A stretch of 64,000 bases of DNA from Bacillus cereus ATCC 14579. Lineage in GTDB: Bacteria > Bacillota > Bacilli > Bacillales > Bacillaceae_G. Below, one piece after another: positions 35,491-44,367 of this stretch. The position numbers were made by a program, and so were the translations under genes. Location of the stretch: contig NC_004722.1 in assembly GCF_000007825.1 (NCBI RefSeq), forward strand, positions 2,272,501-2,336,500, read 5' to 3'. The notes beneath the pieces are model-generated. The model saw nothing but the letters and a program-made list of their open reading frames with translations. It was not told the origin of the DNA and did not search any database. Every line of letters starts with the position of its first letter. The stretch's first letter is position 1.

Positions 35491-36534
35491 ATGATCAAAA
35501 AGGGCTATCATGTAGCTGTTGTTGGGGCTACAGGTGCGGTAGGGCAAAAAATTATTGAACTGTTAGAGAATGAAATGAAGTTTAATGTAGTTGAAGTTAC
35601 ATTGCTTTCGTCAAAACGATCCGCTGGTAAGAAAGTAAGATTCAAAGGACGAGAGATAATTATACAAGAGGCAAAAACAACTAGCTTTGAAGGTGTAGAT
35701 ATTGCCTTTTTTAGCGCTGGGGGAGAAGTATCTAGACAATTTGTAACTCATGCAGTTTCTAGTGGTGCGATTGTAATTGATAACACAAGTGAGTACCGAA
35801 TGGCACAAGGTGTACCGCTCGTTGTTCCGGAAGTGAATGCGCACACTTTAAAACAGCATAAAGGTATCATTGCAGTTCCAAATTGTTCAGCATTACAGAT
35901 GGTAACAGCACTTCAGCCGATTCGAAAATCATTTGGTTTAGAAAGAATTATCGTTTCAACATATCAAGCTGTATCGGGTTCTGGCATTCATGCGATTCAT
36001 GAATTACGAGAGCAGGCTAAGTCTATACTTGCAGGTGAAGAAGTGAAGAGTGATATATTACCGGTGAAAAAAGATAAAAAACATTATCCAATAGCATTTA
36101 ATGTACTGCCTCAAGTAGATATATTTACAGACAATGATTTTACTTTTGAAGAAGTCAAAATGATTCAAGAAACGAAGAAAATATTAGAAGATGAAAACCT
36201 GAAAATGGCAGCTACTTGTGTACGTGTTCCAGTTGTATCGGGGCATTCAGAATCGGTTTATATAGAACTGGAAAAAGAAGCAAGCGTTGCGGAAATCAAG
36301 GGAATACTAATGGATGCACCAGGTGTTATTTTGCAGGATAACCCTAGTGAACAGCTGTATCCAATGCCATTATATGCAGAAGGGAAAATAGATACATTTG
36401 TCGGAAGAATACGTAAAGATCCTGATACGCCAAACGGATTCCACCTCTGGATTGTTTCCGATAACCTATTAAAAGGTGCGGCTTGGAATTCAGTTCAAAT
36501 CGCAGAGACTTTAGTGGAAAAGGGGATACTTTAA
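35491..36534 (+). CDS. asd: Aspartate-semialdehyde dehydrogenase
   Basis: This 347-residue protein has the NADP-binding GATGAVGQ (residues 11-18), the catalytic cysteine C132 in VPNCSALQM, the substrate-binding ELREQAK and the catalytic-histidine segment SGHSESVY near 250. It reduces aspartyl phosphate to the semialdehyde on the route to lysine, DAP, methionine and threonine. It stands alone with a divergent LysR rather than in the usual dapG/dapA setting, so it is probably a paralogue. Confidence 0.92.
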   Translation: MIKKGYHVAVVGATGAVGQKIIELLENEMKFNVVEVTLLSSKRSAGKKVRFKGREIIIQEAKTTSFEGVDIAFFSAGGEVSRQFVTHAVSSGAIVIDNTSEYRMAQGVPLVVPEVNAHTLKQHKGIIAVPNCSALQMVTALQPIRKSFGLERIIVSTYQAVSGSGIHAIHELREQAKSILAGEEVKSDILPVKKDKKHYPIAFNVLPQVDIFTDNDFTFEEVKMIQETKKILEDENLKMAATCVRVPVVSGHSESVYIELEKEASVAEIKGILMDAPGVILQDNPSEQLYPMPLYAEGKIDTFVGRIRKDPDTPNGFHLWIVSDNLLKGAAWNSVQIAETLVEKGIL

Positions 36535-36542
36535 TATAGTTT

Positions 36543-36577
36543 AAAAAACTGGGGAATCGTTAATGATTCCCCAGTTT
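36543..36577 (+). terminator. Terminator of asd-like gene
   Basis: Arms AAACTGGGGAATC and GATTCCCCAGTTT. Confidence 0.85.
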
Positions 36578-36612
36578 GTATTTCATAATTGTTTTCTTTA
36601 TTTCGGCCAACT

Positions 36613-37044
36613 TTAATTAAAATTAGTCGTTATTGAATTTTTATAAATATCTACTTTATGTGCAGTGAAGCGTAAGGTTTTGGATTCTGCATGAATTGTA
36701 AGATTAATAATAATCGATAACGGCATTTCGACCGTTTTCACAATATCTTCTATAGCAATATACTCATTTTTTGCTTCCTTATAATAAACAACAGAACGAA
36801 TTACGGCCTCGTCACCTTCAATATCAATTTCACACATCATAGGGAATTTTTCACCATTATGTAAGAATAATTCGCCTAGTACGATTGAACCGTTTAATTC
36901 TTCTGTAAAATTAGTAGTTGCCGCTGGTTTTACCCATGTTTCGTCATGTTCTTCGTTTTCCTCTTCATCTATTGCCCATTCCCAAATGGGGTTTTGTTTT
37001 AGGTCCTCAATAGTTAATTTATCAATTGGTTTGCAACTACTCAT
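36613..37044 (-). CDS. Unrecognised acidic 143-residue protein
   Basis: This soluble acidic protein begins MSSCKPIDKLTIEDLKQNPIWEWAIDEEENEEHDETWV. Alternating strands follow (SIVLGELFLHNGEKFPMMCEI). I do not recognise the family; it recalls small immunity-type proteins in composition only. AAAGGAGAATTT precedes the ATG. Monocistronic. Confidence 0.65.
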   Translation of the reverse strand: MSSCKPIDKLTIEDLKQNPIWEWAIDEEENEEHDETWVKPAATTNFTEELNGSIVLGELFLHNGEKFPMMCEIDIEGDEAVIRSVVYYKEAKNEYIAIEDIVKTVEMPLSIIINLTIHAESKTLRFTAHKVDIYKNSITTNFN

Positions 37045-37330
37045 ACATAAATTCTCCTTTTATTTTGATAAATAAGTTTTTTGATTTCATGAATTAGATG
37101 ATTGCTTATAAGTGGGTTTAACAAAGTATTTTGCTCATTTGATATCCAAACTACTTTATTTTGAAATAAAGCTATTACAGCAATATTAACAAAACTTTAA
37201 TTGTCTAGTAAATAATTATTAGTGGAGATATTAAAATGGGATGGTGTTAAAGAAAGATAGTAAAAAACATCAAGGATGAATGAAATCCATTTGTTACGAT
37301 ATGGATATATCCAATGTGAGGGGGAGTTTG

Positions 37331-38455
37331 ATGTATCAAGTAAAGGGGTATTTTTCATCATTAAAAGGAAGTTATTATGAGATTGGAAAGCAACAAGGGG
37401 AATTCGTGAAACAAAATCCGTATCTCATCCCGCAATTTATACACGAAGAAAATGTAATATCTAATAACCATTGGACAGAATCGAGAAATATACTAAACAA
37501 ACATTGTCCAGGCATAAATGAAGAAATTGAGGGGTTTTGTGAAGTGTTAAAAATTCCTTCAAAAAATATGATGTATTACTATCAAACACTATTGAAAGCA
37601 GGTTGTAGTCATTGTGCAGTATTACCTAAAAAGACCGATTTAGAGCACACATATGTATTAAGGAATTATGATTTGTCACCAGTAATAGATGATATGCGTT
37701 TTTGTTCAACTCATGTTGAAGGTGCGTATGCACATAGTGGCTTTTCTACTCAATATTTTGGCCGAACGGAAGGGATAAACGAGCATGGATTAGCTGTTAC
37801 ATTTTCAGCATGTGGTCAACCAGTAGGAAATATTGCAGGTTTAAGAAAGCCAATGGTGAGTGGTTTACAATGTTTTGCGGTAATTCGATTGTTGTTGGAG
37901 AAATGTAAAAATGTGCAGGAAGCTAAGTTACTAATAGAAGAAATCCCAATTGCTAGTAATATTAATTTAATAATAGCTGATCCTTTAAATGCAGCATATA
38001 TTGAAATATTTGACGGTCATAAATCCACAATAACGATTGATGGTGAAAAACAAGCTTTTATTGTATCAACAAACCATGCAGTTAGTTCATCAATTCAGAA
38101 ATTAAATAATAGGAAATTAGAACAATCAACAAAGAGATATCACCTTTTACATGAGCATTTAAATAGATGTGAACAAGTAAGCATAGAGTCTTTAAAAAAG
38201 TTAGTAGAAGAAGAATATCCTGCTGGACTTACTGTGCATAACTATGAAGAATGGTTTGGAACTTTACATTCTGTATTATTCGATTTACATGATCGTACAA
38301 TGAAGATTTGTTTCGGATCACCACTTTTAAACGACTGGTATTCATTGAAAGTTGGAGGAAGTATGCCGTTTTCTGAGGTGAACGTGAACTTTAAAAATAA
38401 AACTTATACTGACTTTTGGAAGGAAGATAAGAATGAATTGATACCTAAAAGATAA
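37331..38455 (+). CDS. C45-type autoproteolytic acyltransferase/hydrolase (Ntn fold)
   Basis: This 374-residue protein resembles acyl-CoA:6-aminopenicillanic-acid acyltransferase. The probable self-cleavage site is G-C92 in KAGCSHCAVLP, which would expose Cys92 as the Ntn nucleophile. VLRNYDLSP (about 113-121), GRTEGINEHGLAVTFSACG and STNHAV are the other family blocks. ATG 37331 follows GGGGAG by 6 bases. It probably cleaves or transfers an amide-linked acyl group; the real substrate is unknown. Confidence 0.82.
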   Translation: MYQVKGYFSSLKGSYYEIGKQQGEFVKQNPYLIPQFIHEENVISNNHWTESRNILNKHCPGINEEIEGFCEVLKIPSKNMMYYYQTLLKAGCSHCAVLPKKTDLEHTYVLRNYDLSPVIDDMRFCSTHVEGAYAHSGFSTQYFGRTEGINEHGLAVTFSACGQPVGNIAGLRKPMVSGLQCFAVIRLLLEKCKNVQEAKLLIEEIPIASNINLIIADPLNAAYIEIFDGHKSTITIDGEKQAFIVSTNHAVSSSIQKLNNRKLEQSTKRYHLLHEHLNRCEQVSIESLKKLVEEEYPAGLTVHNYEEWFGTLHSVLFDLHDRTMKICFGSPLLNDWYSLKVGGSMPFSEVNVNFKNKTYTDFWKEDKNELIPKR

Positions 38456-38506
38456 ATGGGATAAGATGGTGATGTAAAGAGTGCATTTATACTGGAGGGA
38501 TTATCA

Positions 38507-38770
38507 ATACTAAAAGTTACGTTACCATTTGTTCTTATCTTTTTTCTTGTCATTGCGATGTATATTGCTTATCAAAAGAGAAAAAAGTCTGGGATAAAAG
38601 GATTGAAAAGTGCGGTAACTTCTATTTGTTTCTTTTCACTTGCAATCTTAAATATGTTTGCATATTGGTTTCATTTTGGCGGTGCTTTTACTTTGTTATT
38701 TTCAATTGTATTATTGCTAGTTGGTGCATATTTTACTAAATATATTCCAATATCTAAAAAGGTACATTAA
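38507..38770 (+). CDS. Small membrane protein with a non-standard start
   Basis: The first ATG (38558) has no ribosome binding site and would cut the first TM in half. Reading upstream, the frame stays open and hydrophobic (LKVTLPFVLIFFLVIAMY) back to ATA 38507, which sits 7 bases after GGAGGG (38494-38499). With that start the protein has 87 residues and three TMs. I therefore place the start at ATA, either a rare AUA start or a mutated ATG. Family unknown. Confidence 0.55.
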   Translation: MLKVTLPFVLIFFLVIAMYIAYQKRKKSGIKGLKSAVTSICFFSLAILNMFAYWFHFGGAFTLLFSIVLLLVGAYFTKYIPISKKVH

Positions 38771-38808
38771 AGTTTATAAGAGTTAAATATAATGTTTACT
38801 TTGTTTTG

Positions 38809-38864
38809 AAAAGAGATTATTCTACTAAATTGTTGTGAAACGGTTTCATAGGATAATCTCTTTT
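38809..38864. terminator. Bidirectional terminator
   Basis: Arms AAAAGAGATTAT and ATAATCTCTTTT with an inner GAAACGGTTTC. Confidence 0.75.
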
Positions 38865-38866
38865 GT

Positions 38867-39760
38867 TTAGTTTTGGAAAGAACGTACTGTGATTTTTAGT
38901 TGCTCAATAAATTCTCGAGTTGCAGCACACATATATTTATCTTTTCTATAAATTAGCCCTATTTCAATTATTGGAGTAGGGTTTTCTATTTTAATAGCTT
39001 GAATGTTTTTATTTTGTAAAAAGTCTATATATGGTTTGGGTAACACTGTAATTCCCATTCCTTTGGAAACCATTTGGATTAAAGATTCCATCGTACTAAT
39101 TTCTAAAATTGGCCTTGGTTTAAAGTTTAACTTTTGACAATGAGATGTAATTAGTTCGGTTAAAAAGAAATTTTTAGGTAAAAGAATTAAAGGGTAGTTC
39201 TGTAATTCAGCAATAGATACATGATTACGTTCAGCTAATCGATGACCAGTGGGCACGACCAATGTAAGATGGCTTTTGTATAGAGGGATGGAGATAATCT
39301 CTTTATCTTGCACCGGGAGAAATGTAATTCCAATATCTAGTTCGTTTTGTAATAATTTTTCACGAATATCTCCTGTACGAAGCCCTAATACAGAAAGCTC
39401 TATATTAGGATATAAATTATTAAAATTTAAAATAGCTGGTGGTAGTAAATAATTTACGACGGTTAACAAAGCCCCTATTGTTAAGGAACCTTGCTGTAAT
39501 CCGTTTAGGTCTTGAATAGCTGAACGAGCTTGTTCGACTTCATGAAAAATGGTTTTACTATGTGATAATAAAACCTTCCCTGCTTCAGTTAAAGATATTT
39601 TTTTACCAATTCGATCGAAAAGTGGCATTCCTACTTCATGCTCTAATGCACGTATTTGTTGACTTAGTGAAGGCTGTGAAATATTTAATTTCTCAGCTGC
39701 TTTTGTGAAATGTAATTCTTTTGAAACAGCTAAAAAGTATTCAAGTTGTCGTAATTCGAT
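38867..39760 (-). CDS. LysR-family regulator with a non-standard start
   Basis: This is a LysR protein of about 298 residues: HTH at about 2-60 (LRQLEYFLAVSKELHFTKAAEKLNISQPSLSQQIRALEHEV) and an effector-binding domain after 90. The only in-frame GTG (39769) lies inside a perfect Shine-Dalgarno GAGGTGAT. Eight bases after GAGG comes ATC (39760), exactly where the family's usual start (M-E-L-R-Q-L-E-Y-F) should be. Either the gene uses AUC or the start has been lost. It may control the MOSC gene divergent from it. Confidence 0.78.
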   Translation of the reverse strand: MELRQLEYFLAVSKELHFTKAAEKLNISQPSLSQQIRALEHEVGMPLFDRIGKKISLTEAGKVLLSHSKTIFHEVEQARSAIQDLNGLQQGSLTIGALLTVVNYLLPPAILNFNNLYPNIELSVLGLRTGDIREKLLQNELDIGITFLPVQDKEIISIPLYKSHLTLVVPTGHRLAERNHVSIAELQNYPLILLPKNFFLTELITSHCQKLNFKPRPILEISTMESLIQMVSKGMGITVLPKPYIDFLQNKNIQAIKIENPTPIIEIGLIYRKDKYMCAATREFIEQLKITVRSFQN

Positions 39761-39925
39761 TGGAATCACCTCAAGTATAATAATAGATTATACCTATCAT
39801 TATTATATAAATAATTGAATTGAACAATGATTTTAGAGGTTTTATAATCATCTTTATATAACAGAGAGGTTTGTAAAAATTAATCGAGAGAAAATACATG
39901 TAACACCTTTAAAGGAGGAAATAGA

Positions 39926-40615
39926 ATGGCTAATGAATATCAATTATTATCTTTAAATATAGGATTACCAAAAGAGGTTACATACGGCGGAAAAGTAATT
40001 CATACAGGCATAAATAAGAAACAAGTAAAGGAACCGGTATATTTATCCTTTGTAAAATTTAATGGGGATGGACAAGCTGACTTAGTTCATCATGGAGGAG
40101 TAGATAAAGCAGTTTGTGTTTATACTGGTGATCACTATCCATATTGGGAAAAAGAATTGAATCAAGATTTTGTATATGGGGCTTTCGGAGAAAATATAAC
40201 AGTTAGTGGTATGCGCGAAGAGGATGTTTGTATTGGTGATACGTTTGAGCTAGGACAGGCAATCGTACAGGTAACACAACCAAGGCAACCTTGTTTTAAA
40301 TTAGCAAAAAAATATAATATTCCAAAGTTACCACTATATTTTCAAGAAACAGGATATACAGGATTTTATTTTCGTGTATTAAAAGAAGGATGGGTATCAT
40401 CAGTCGATACCTTAAAAAAACTACAGTCTGATCCAAAAGGTGTTTCAGTAGCGTTTGCTAATCGTATCATGCATAAGGAAAAACAAAATATTGAAGGGGT
40501 AAAAAGGATATTAGAAGTAAATGCACTTTCATGTAGTTGGAGAAAGTCTTTTGAAAAGCGTATAAGTGGAGAAGAAATTAATACGAAGGAAAGACTTGAA
40601 GGAATAAAAGACTAA
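39926..40615 (+). CDS. MOSC-domain protein (YiiM-like)
   Basis: This 229-residue protein has a MOSC beta-barrel at about 20-165 with QADLVHHGGVDKAVCVY, FGENITVSG and the active cysteine in TQPRQPCFKLAKK. A C-terminal helical extension (about 175-229) is as in YiiM. Such proteins use a molybdenum cofactor to reduce N-hydroxylated compounds. AAAGGAGG precedes the ATG. Divergent from the LysR gene. Confidence 0.88.
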   Translation: MANEYQLLSLNIGLPKEVTYGGKVIHTGINKKQVKEPVYLSFVKFNGDGQADLVHHGGVDKAVCVYTGDHYPYWEKELNQDFVYGAFGENITVSGMREEDVCIGDTFELGQAIVQVTQPRQPCFKLAKKYNIPKLPLYFQETGYTGFYFRVLKEGWVSSVDTLKKLQSDPKGVSVAFANRIMHKEKQNIEGVKRILEVNALSCSWRKSFEKRISGEEINTKERLEGIKD

Positions 40616-40630
40616 AAATATTTTATTATA

Positions 40631-40677
40631 AATAGTGTATTTCTATTAGTAAAAGCTAATTAGAAAGCGCTATTTTT
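40631..40677 (+). terminator. Terminator of MOSC gene
   Basis: Imperfect arms ATAGTG-TTTCTATTAG and CTAATTAGAAA-GCGCTAT followed by T5. Confidence 0.65.
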
Positions 40678-40873
40678 GTATAATAAACTAATTAATATCC
40701 AAAAATCTTAATATCGTTTTATTCGACTTATTTTCAAATAGTCAAAACATAAAATTAATTAGACTTTTTTTTTATGTTTTGTGATAGTATATTGATTGGT
40801 AAGACCTCTATTTTTAAGAGTAGGTCATATAAGTATATCTAATTTAATGGAATTTAACATTTGGAGGTACAAC

Positions 40874-41761
40874 ATGGGGAATGTTGAAAAATTGGCAAGT
40901 CTTCTAATAGAAGAACCGAAAAGAGAGCAGTTATTTCCTTTATTTGAAGAAGTGTTTGGAATTACAACTCAACCATTGAATGATTTTTCGGATAAAGGAT
41001 ATTGGGGTGATACATATAAAGCTTTATCATTTTTACAAGAAGATAAAGTGATTGCAAATGTTGCGGCATTTTCACTCCCATTATTAATTAATGGTGAAAA
41101 AATAAATGCAGCGGGTATTCAATCAGTAATGACACACCCTAATTTTCGTAGACAAGGGTTAATGACACAATTAATGGGTAAAATGATAGAAGAAATCGAT
41201 AAGAAATGTGAATGTGCATTATTGTTTACGGAAAACCCTGAACTATATACAGCATTTGGATTTAAAGTTGTGCAGGAATATTTGATGACTATACCATATG
41301 ATAAAAATATTAATAATAACGATTCACTACTTAAAAAGTTAGATTACTATAATATAGAGAATAGACAGTTAATACATGAAACTATTGATAGTAGCCAAAG
41401 ACTTTCAAATAGTTTTTCAACTTTAAACTTCCATCCTTCATTTTATTTGAATATGTATGATTCGGAATGGAATGAGAAATTGTATTATTCAGAGAAACTA
41501 GATGCTCTAATCGTTTATGAAGTAGAAAATGAAAAGTTGAAATTATTTGGAGTATTTGCGCCAGTACTTCCGGTTTTAGATGAATTATGTGGAGAAATCA
41601 ATGAAAGGTTTACGGAAATCGAATTTTATTTTTCTCCGGATCAATTAGGGGTTGAGGAAGTACAGTTTACAGAAGTACAGTCTAGCAAGTATTTAATGGT
41701 TCGAAGTGATAAAGAGTTAGATTTTAAAGGTTATAAATTCCCAGTATTAGCGGAGTTTTAA
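40874..41761 (+). CDS. GNAT acetyltransferase (Eis-like)
   Basis: This 295-residue protein starts at ATG 40874 after GGAGGTACAAC. The GNAT core lies at about 45-140, with motif A in VMTHPNFRRQGLMTQLMGKM and CALLFTENPELYTAFGF. A long second domain follows, like Eis-type proteins. Substrate unknown. The DUF1349 gene follows 33 bases on. Confidence 0.83.
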   Translation: MGNVEKLASLLIEEPKREQLFPLFEEVFGITTQPLNDFSDKGYWGDTYKALSFLQEDKVIANVAAFSLPLLINGEKINAAGIQSVMTHPNFRRQGLMTQLMGKMIEEIDKKCECALLFTENPELYTAFGFKVVQEYLMTIPYDKNINNNDSLLKKLDYYNIENRQLIHETIDSSQRLSNSFSTLNFHPSFYLNMYDSEWNEKLYYSEKLDALIVYEVENEKLKLFGVFAPVLPVLDELCGEINERFTEIEFYFSPDQLGVEEVQFTEVQSSKYLMVRSDKELDFKGYKFPVLAEF

Positions 41762-41794
41762 ATGTCTATATAAATGCTTTATTATGGAGGAGCT

Positions 41795-42391
41795 ATGAAT
41801 ATATCGTATATACCAGAACATATTGAGCAACTCACTATAATGAATGTACCTGAATACTATAAAATTAATGATAATCATGCGTTTATTGTCCGTTCGAAAG
41901 CAGAAACTGATTTTTGGCTTAAAACACATTATGGTTTTGAAGTAATGAATGGTCATGTATTTTATAATGAGATGATGACAGACTTTCAAGCTGAAGTTCA
42001 GTTACGTATGAATCCAAATTCAAAATTCGATCAAGCAGGTCTTTTTGTTATGATTTCGGAGAACTGTTGGCTAAAAACATCTTTAGAATATATCCCCGAA
42101 GGGCCATCTCACTTAGGTGCTGTCGTAACGAATAATGGATATTCTGATTGGTCAACGCAAGATTATCCAACTGAAGCAGCTAAGCAACAACTTCGTTTTC
42201 GAATTATTCGAAAACGCGGTGATTATACAATATATGTGAAAAAGAGACATCAATGGGAACAAATAAGAATCGCTCATTTAATGGAGGATATAGGAAATGA
42301 GCCTATTAAAATAGGTTTTTACACGTGTAGTCCTTCTAAAAATAAGGGATTTGAGACTGAGTTTTTACATTTTACAATTGAAGAATTATAG
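41795..42391 (+). CDS. DUF1349 (concanavalin-like) protein
   Basis: This 198-residue protein starts at ATG 41795 after GGAGGAGCT. The sequence TDFWLKTHYGFEVMNGHVFYNEM, QAGLFVMISENCWLKTSLEY and GFYTCSPSKNKGFETEFLHF matches DUF1349, a beta-sandwich related to concanavalin lectins. No catalytic residues are evident. Probably in one transcript with the GNAT. Confidence 0.85.
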   Translation: MNISYIPEHIEQLTIMNVPEYYKINDNHAFIVRSKAETDFWLKTHYGFEVMNGHVFYNEMMTDFQAEVQLRMNPNSKFDQAGLFVMISENCWLKTSLEYIPEGPSHLGAVVTNNGYSDWSTQDYPTEAAKQQLRFRIIRKRGDYTIYVKKRHQWEQIRIAHLMEDIGNEPIKIGFYTCSPSKNKGFETEFLHFTIEEL

Positions 42392-42394
42392 ATG

Positions 42395-42430
42395 AAAAAC
42401 CGTATTCTTTTCATTAAGAATGCGGTTTTT
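42395..42430 (+). terminator. Terminator of DUF1349 gene
   Basis: Arms AAAAACCGTATTCTT and AAGAATGCGGTTTTT, one mismatch. Confidence 0.85.
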
Positions 42431-42569
42431 GTATTTACATAATATAAAGCATATGTATTGACCAGAAAGTCATTAATACTTATCATTTAATAATGTTAAA
42501 TATTAATTTACATAATATAATAGAAGTAATGAAGAAATTACAAAAAATATCGCTTAAATAAGGAGGGAT

Positions 42570-42629
42570 ATGAATTATTCAGTGGTAATTTCATGGGAAA
42601 AGGAGACTATGTATGAAATCATTTCGTAA
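42570..42629 (+). CDS. Possible leader peptide of ABC exporter operon
   Basis: A 19-codon frame (MNYSVVISWEKETMYEIIS) has AGGAGG immediately upstream. It overlaps the first 17 bases of the ABC exporter gene in another phase. Its last codons therefore cover the exporter's start codon and its GGAGAC ribosome site. In B. subtilis bmrCD is preceded by a short translated leader (BmrB), so a similar role is possible but unproven. Confidence 0.4.
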   Translation: MNYSVVISWEKETMYEIIS

Positions 42630-44367
42630 GTTATTACAGTATTTAAAACCATACATGTTCTTCGCTATTATTGGACCGCTATTTATGGTACTTGAGGTTG
42701 CGATGGACTTAATTCAACCGACTATTATGCAACATATCATTGATGTTGGGATTGCAAATCGGGATTTAAATTATGTAATAAAAATGGGGCTTCTTATGAT
42801 AGGAGCAGCAGCACTCGGTTTAGTTGGAGGGCTTGGGTGTATGATGTATTCTACAAAAGCAGCTGTTAATTTCGCTACAGACATACGAAAAGATGTGTTT
42901 GCGAAAATAGAAACATTTTCTAGTAATAATCGTGATTCATTTGGAACAGGTAAATTATTAACGATCGTGACGAATGATATCACTTCCATTCAATCAGCAA
43001 TGACGATGACATTACGTGTTCTCGTTCGTGGTCCGCTGTTATTTATCGGAAGTATAATTATTGTTTTTGTAACAGCAAGAGAGTTATTTCCAATATTACT
43101 TGTAGTTGTTCCGATTTTATTACTTGCGATTATTTTAATTGCAAGTAAAGCAAGTGGTACATTTAAAAAGGTGCAAGAGGCATTGGACAAAGTGAATACA
43201 AAGTTACAAGAAAATTTATCTGGTGTACGTGTTATAAAAGCGTATGTAAGACAAAAATATGAAATCGCTCAATTTGGAAGTGTAAATACAAATTTAACGA
43301 AGATAAATATTCGAGCTGTGCAGCTTATTTCTTTAATGATGCCAATCATTATGCTAGTTGTAAGTGGCGGGATTGTCGCAACATTATGGATTGGTGGAGA
43401 AAAAGTATTCAATGGAACGCTTCAAGTAGGAGCGATTTTGGCATTTATTAATTACTTGAATATCATTTTAATGTCACTTATGTCGATTAGCATGGTATTT
43501 ATTCAAATTGCGAGAGCTTTTCCATCTGCGGATCGTGTACAGCAAGTGTTAAATACCGAGGTTGATATAATAAGCGAAGCGAATGCAATCGAACTTGAGA
43601 AAATCGAGGGGAATATCGAATTTAAAAATGTTAGTTATAGCTATACGAAAAATAATGAATACGTTTTAAAAGATATTTCGTTTAACATACAAAAAGGTGA
43701 AAAAGTAGGGATTATTGGATCAACTGGAAGTGGTAAATCTACCTTAGCGAAACTGTTACCACGTCTATATGATGTGGATCAAGGTGAAATATGTATAGAT
43801 GGAATAGATGTTAAAACATATGATTTGCAAAAACTCCGTGCTTCAATAGGGTTTGTACCTCAGAAGGCTTTGTTGTTCTCAGGTAGTATAGAAGAGAATT
43901 TACGTTATGGTAAAGAAAATGCAACACATGATGAGCTGGAAGTAGCAGCTGCATCAGCTTGTGCGACTGAGTTTATCAATAAGCTGGAAGAATCTTATCA
44001 ATATAATTTAACACAAGGTGCGACAAATCTATCAGGTGGACACAAACAACGTGTATCAATTGCAAGGGCACTTGTGAGAAAACCACCGATTCTCATATTA
44101 GATGATTCTACATCAGCAGTTGATGCAAAATCAGAGGCTACTATTCAAACAGCTTTAAAAACAAAATATAAAGGCACAACGACTTTATTAATCGCGTCCA
44201 AAATTTCTTCCATAATGGATGCGGATAAAATACTTGTATTAGATAATGGTGAATTAGTTGGCAATGGTACACATGAACAATTGTTAGAACGAAGTGAGGT
44301 TTATCAGGAAATTTATCTTTCCCAAGGTGGTAATTTGCATAAAGAAGGTGGGGAAGAACATGCGTAA
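42613..44367 (+). CDS. Heterodimeric ABC exporter, subunit with degenerate ATP site
   Basis: This 584-residue protein has six TMs (about 15-310) and a C-terminal NBD: Walker A GSTGSGKST, signature LSGGHKQRVSIARA and Walker B LILDDSTSAVD. The catalytic glutamate after Walker B is aspartate, and the switch histidine is serine (LLIASKISS), so this subunit's own site should not hydrolyse ATP well. Its signature is normal and would complete the good site of the partner. This is the BmrC/YfiB half of a multidrug exporter. Confidence 0.9.
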   Translation: MKSFRKLLQYLKPYMFFAIIGPLFMVLEVAMDLIQPTIMQHIIDVGIANRDLNYVIKMGLLMIGAAALGLVGGLGCMMYSTKAAVNFATDIRKDVFAKIETFSSNNRDSFGTGKLLTIVTNDITSIQSAMTMTLRVLVRGPLLFIGSIIIVFVTARELFPILLVVVPILLLAIILIASKASGTFKKVQEALDKVNTKLQENLSGVRVIKAYVRQKYEIAQFGSVNTNLTKINIRAVQLISLMMPIIMLVVSGGIVATLWIGGEKVFNGTLQVGAILAFINYLNIILMSLMSISMVFIQIARAFPSADRVQQVLNTEVDIISEANAIELEKIEGNIEFKNVSYSYTKNNEYVLKDISFNIQKGEKVGIIGSTGSGKSTLAKLLPRLYDVDQGEICIDGIDVKTYDLQKLRASIGFVPQKALLFSGSIEENLRYGKENATHDELEVAAASACATEFINKLEESYQYNLTQGATNLSGGHKQRVSIARALVRKPPILILDDSTSAVDAKSEATIQTALKTKYKGTTTLLIASKISSIMDADKILVLDNGELVGNGTHEQLLERSEVYQEIYLSQGGNLHKEGGEEHA

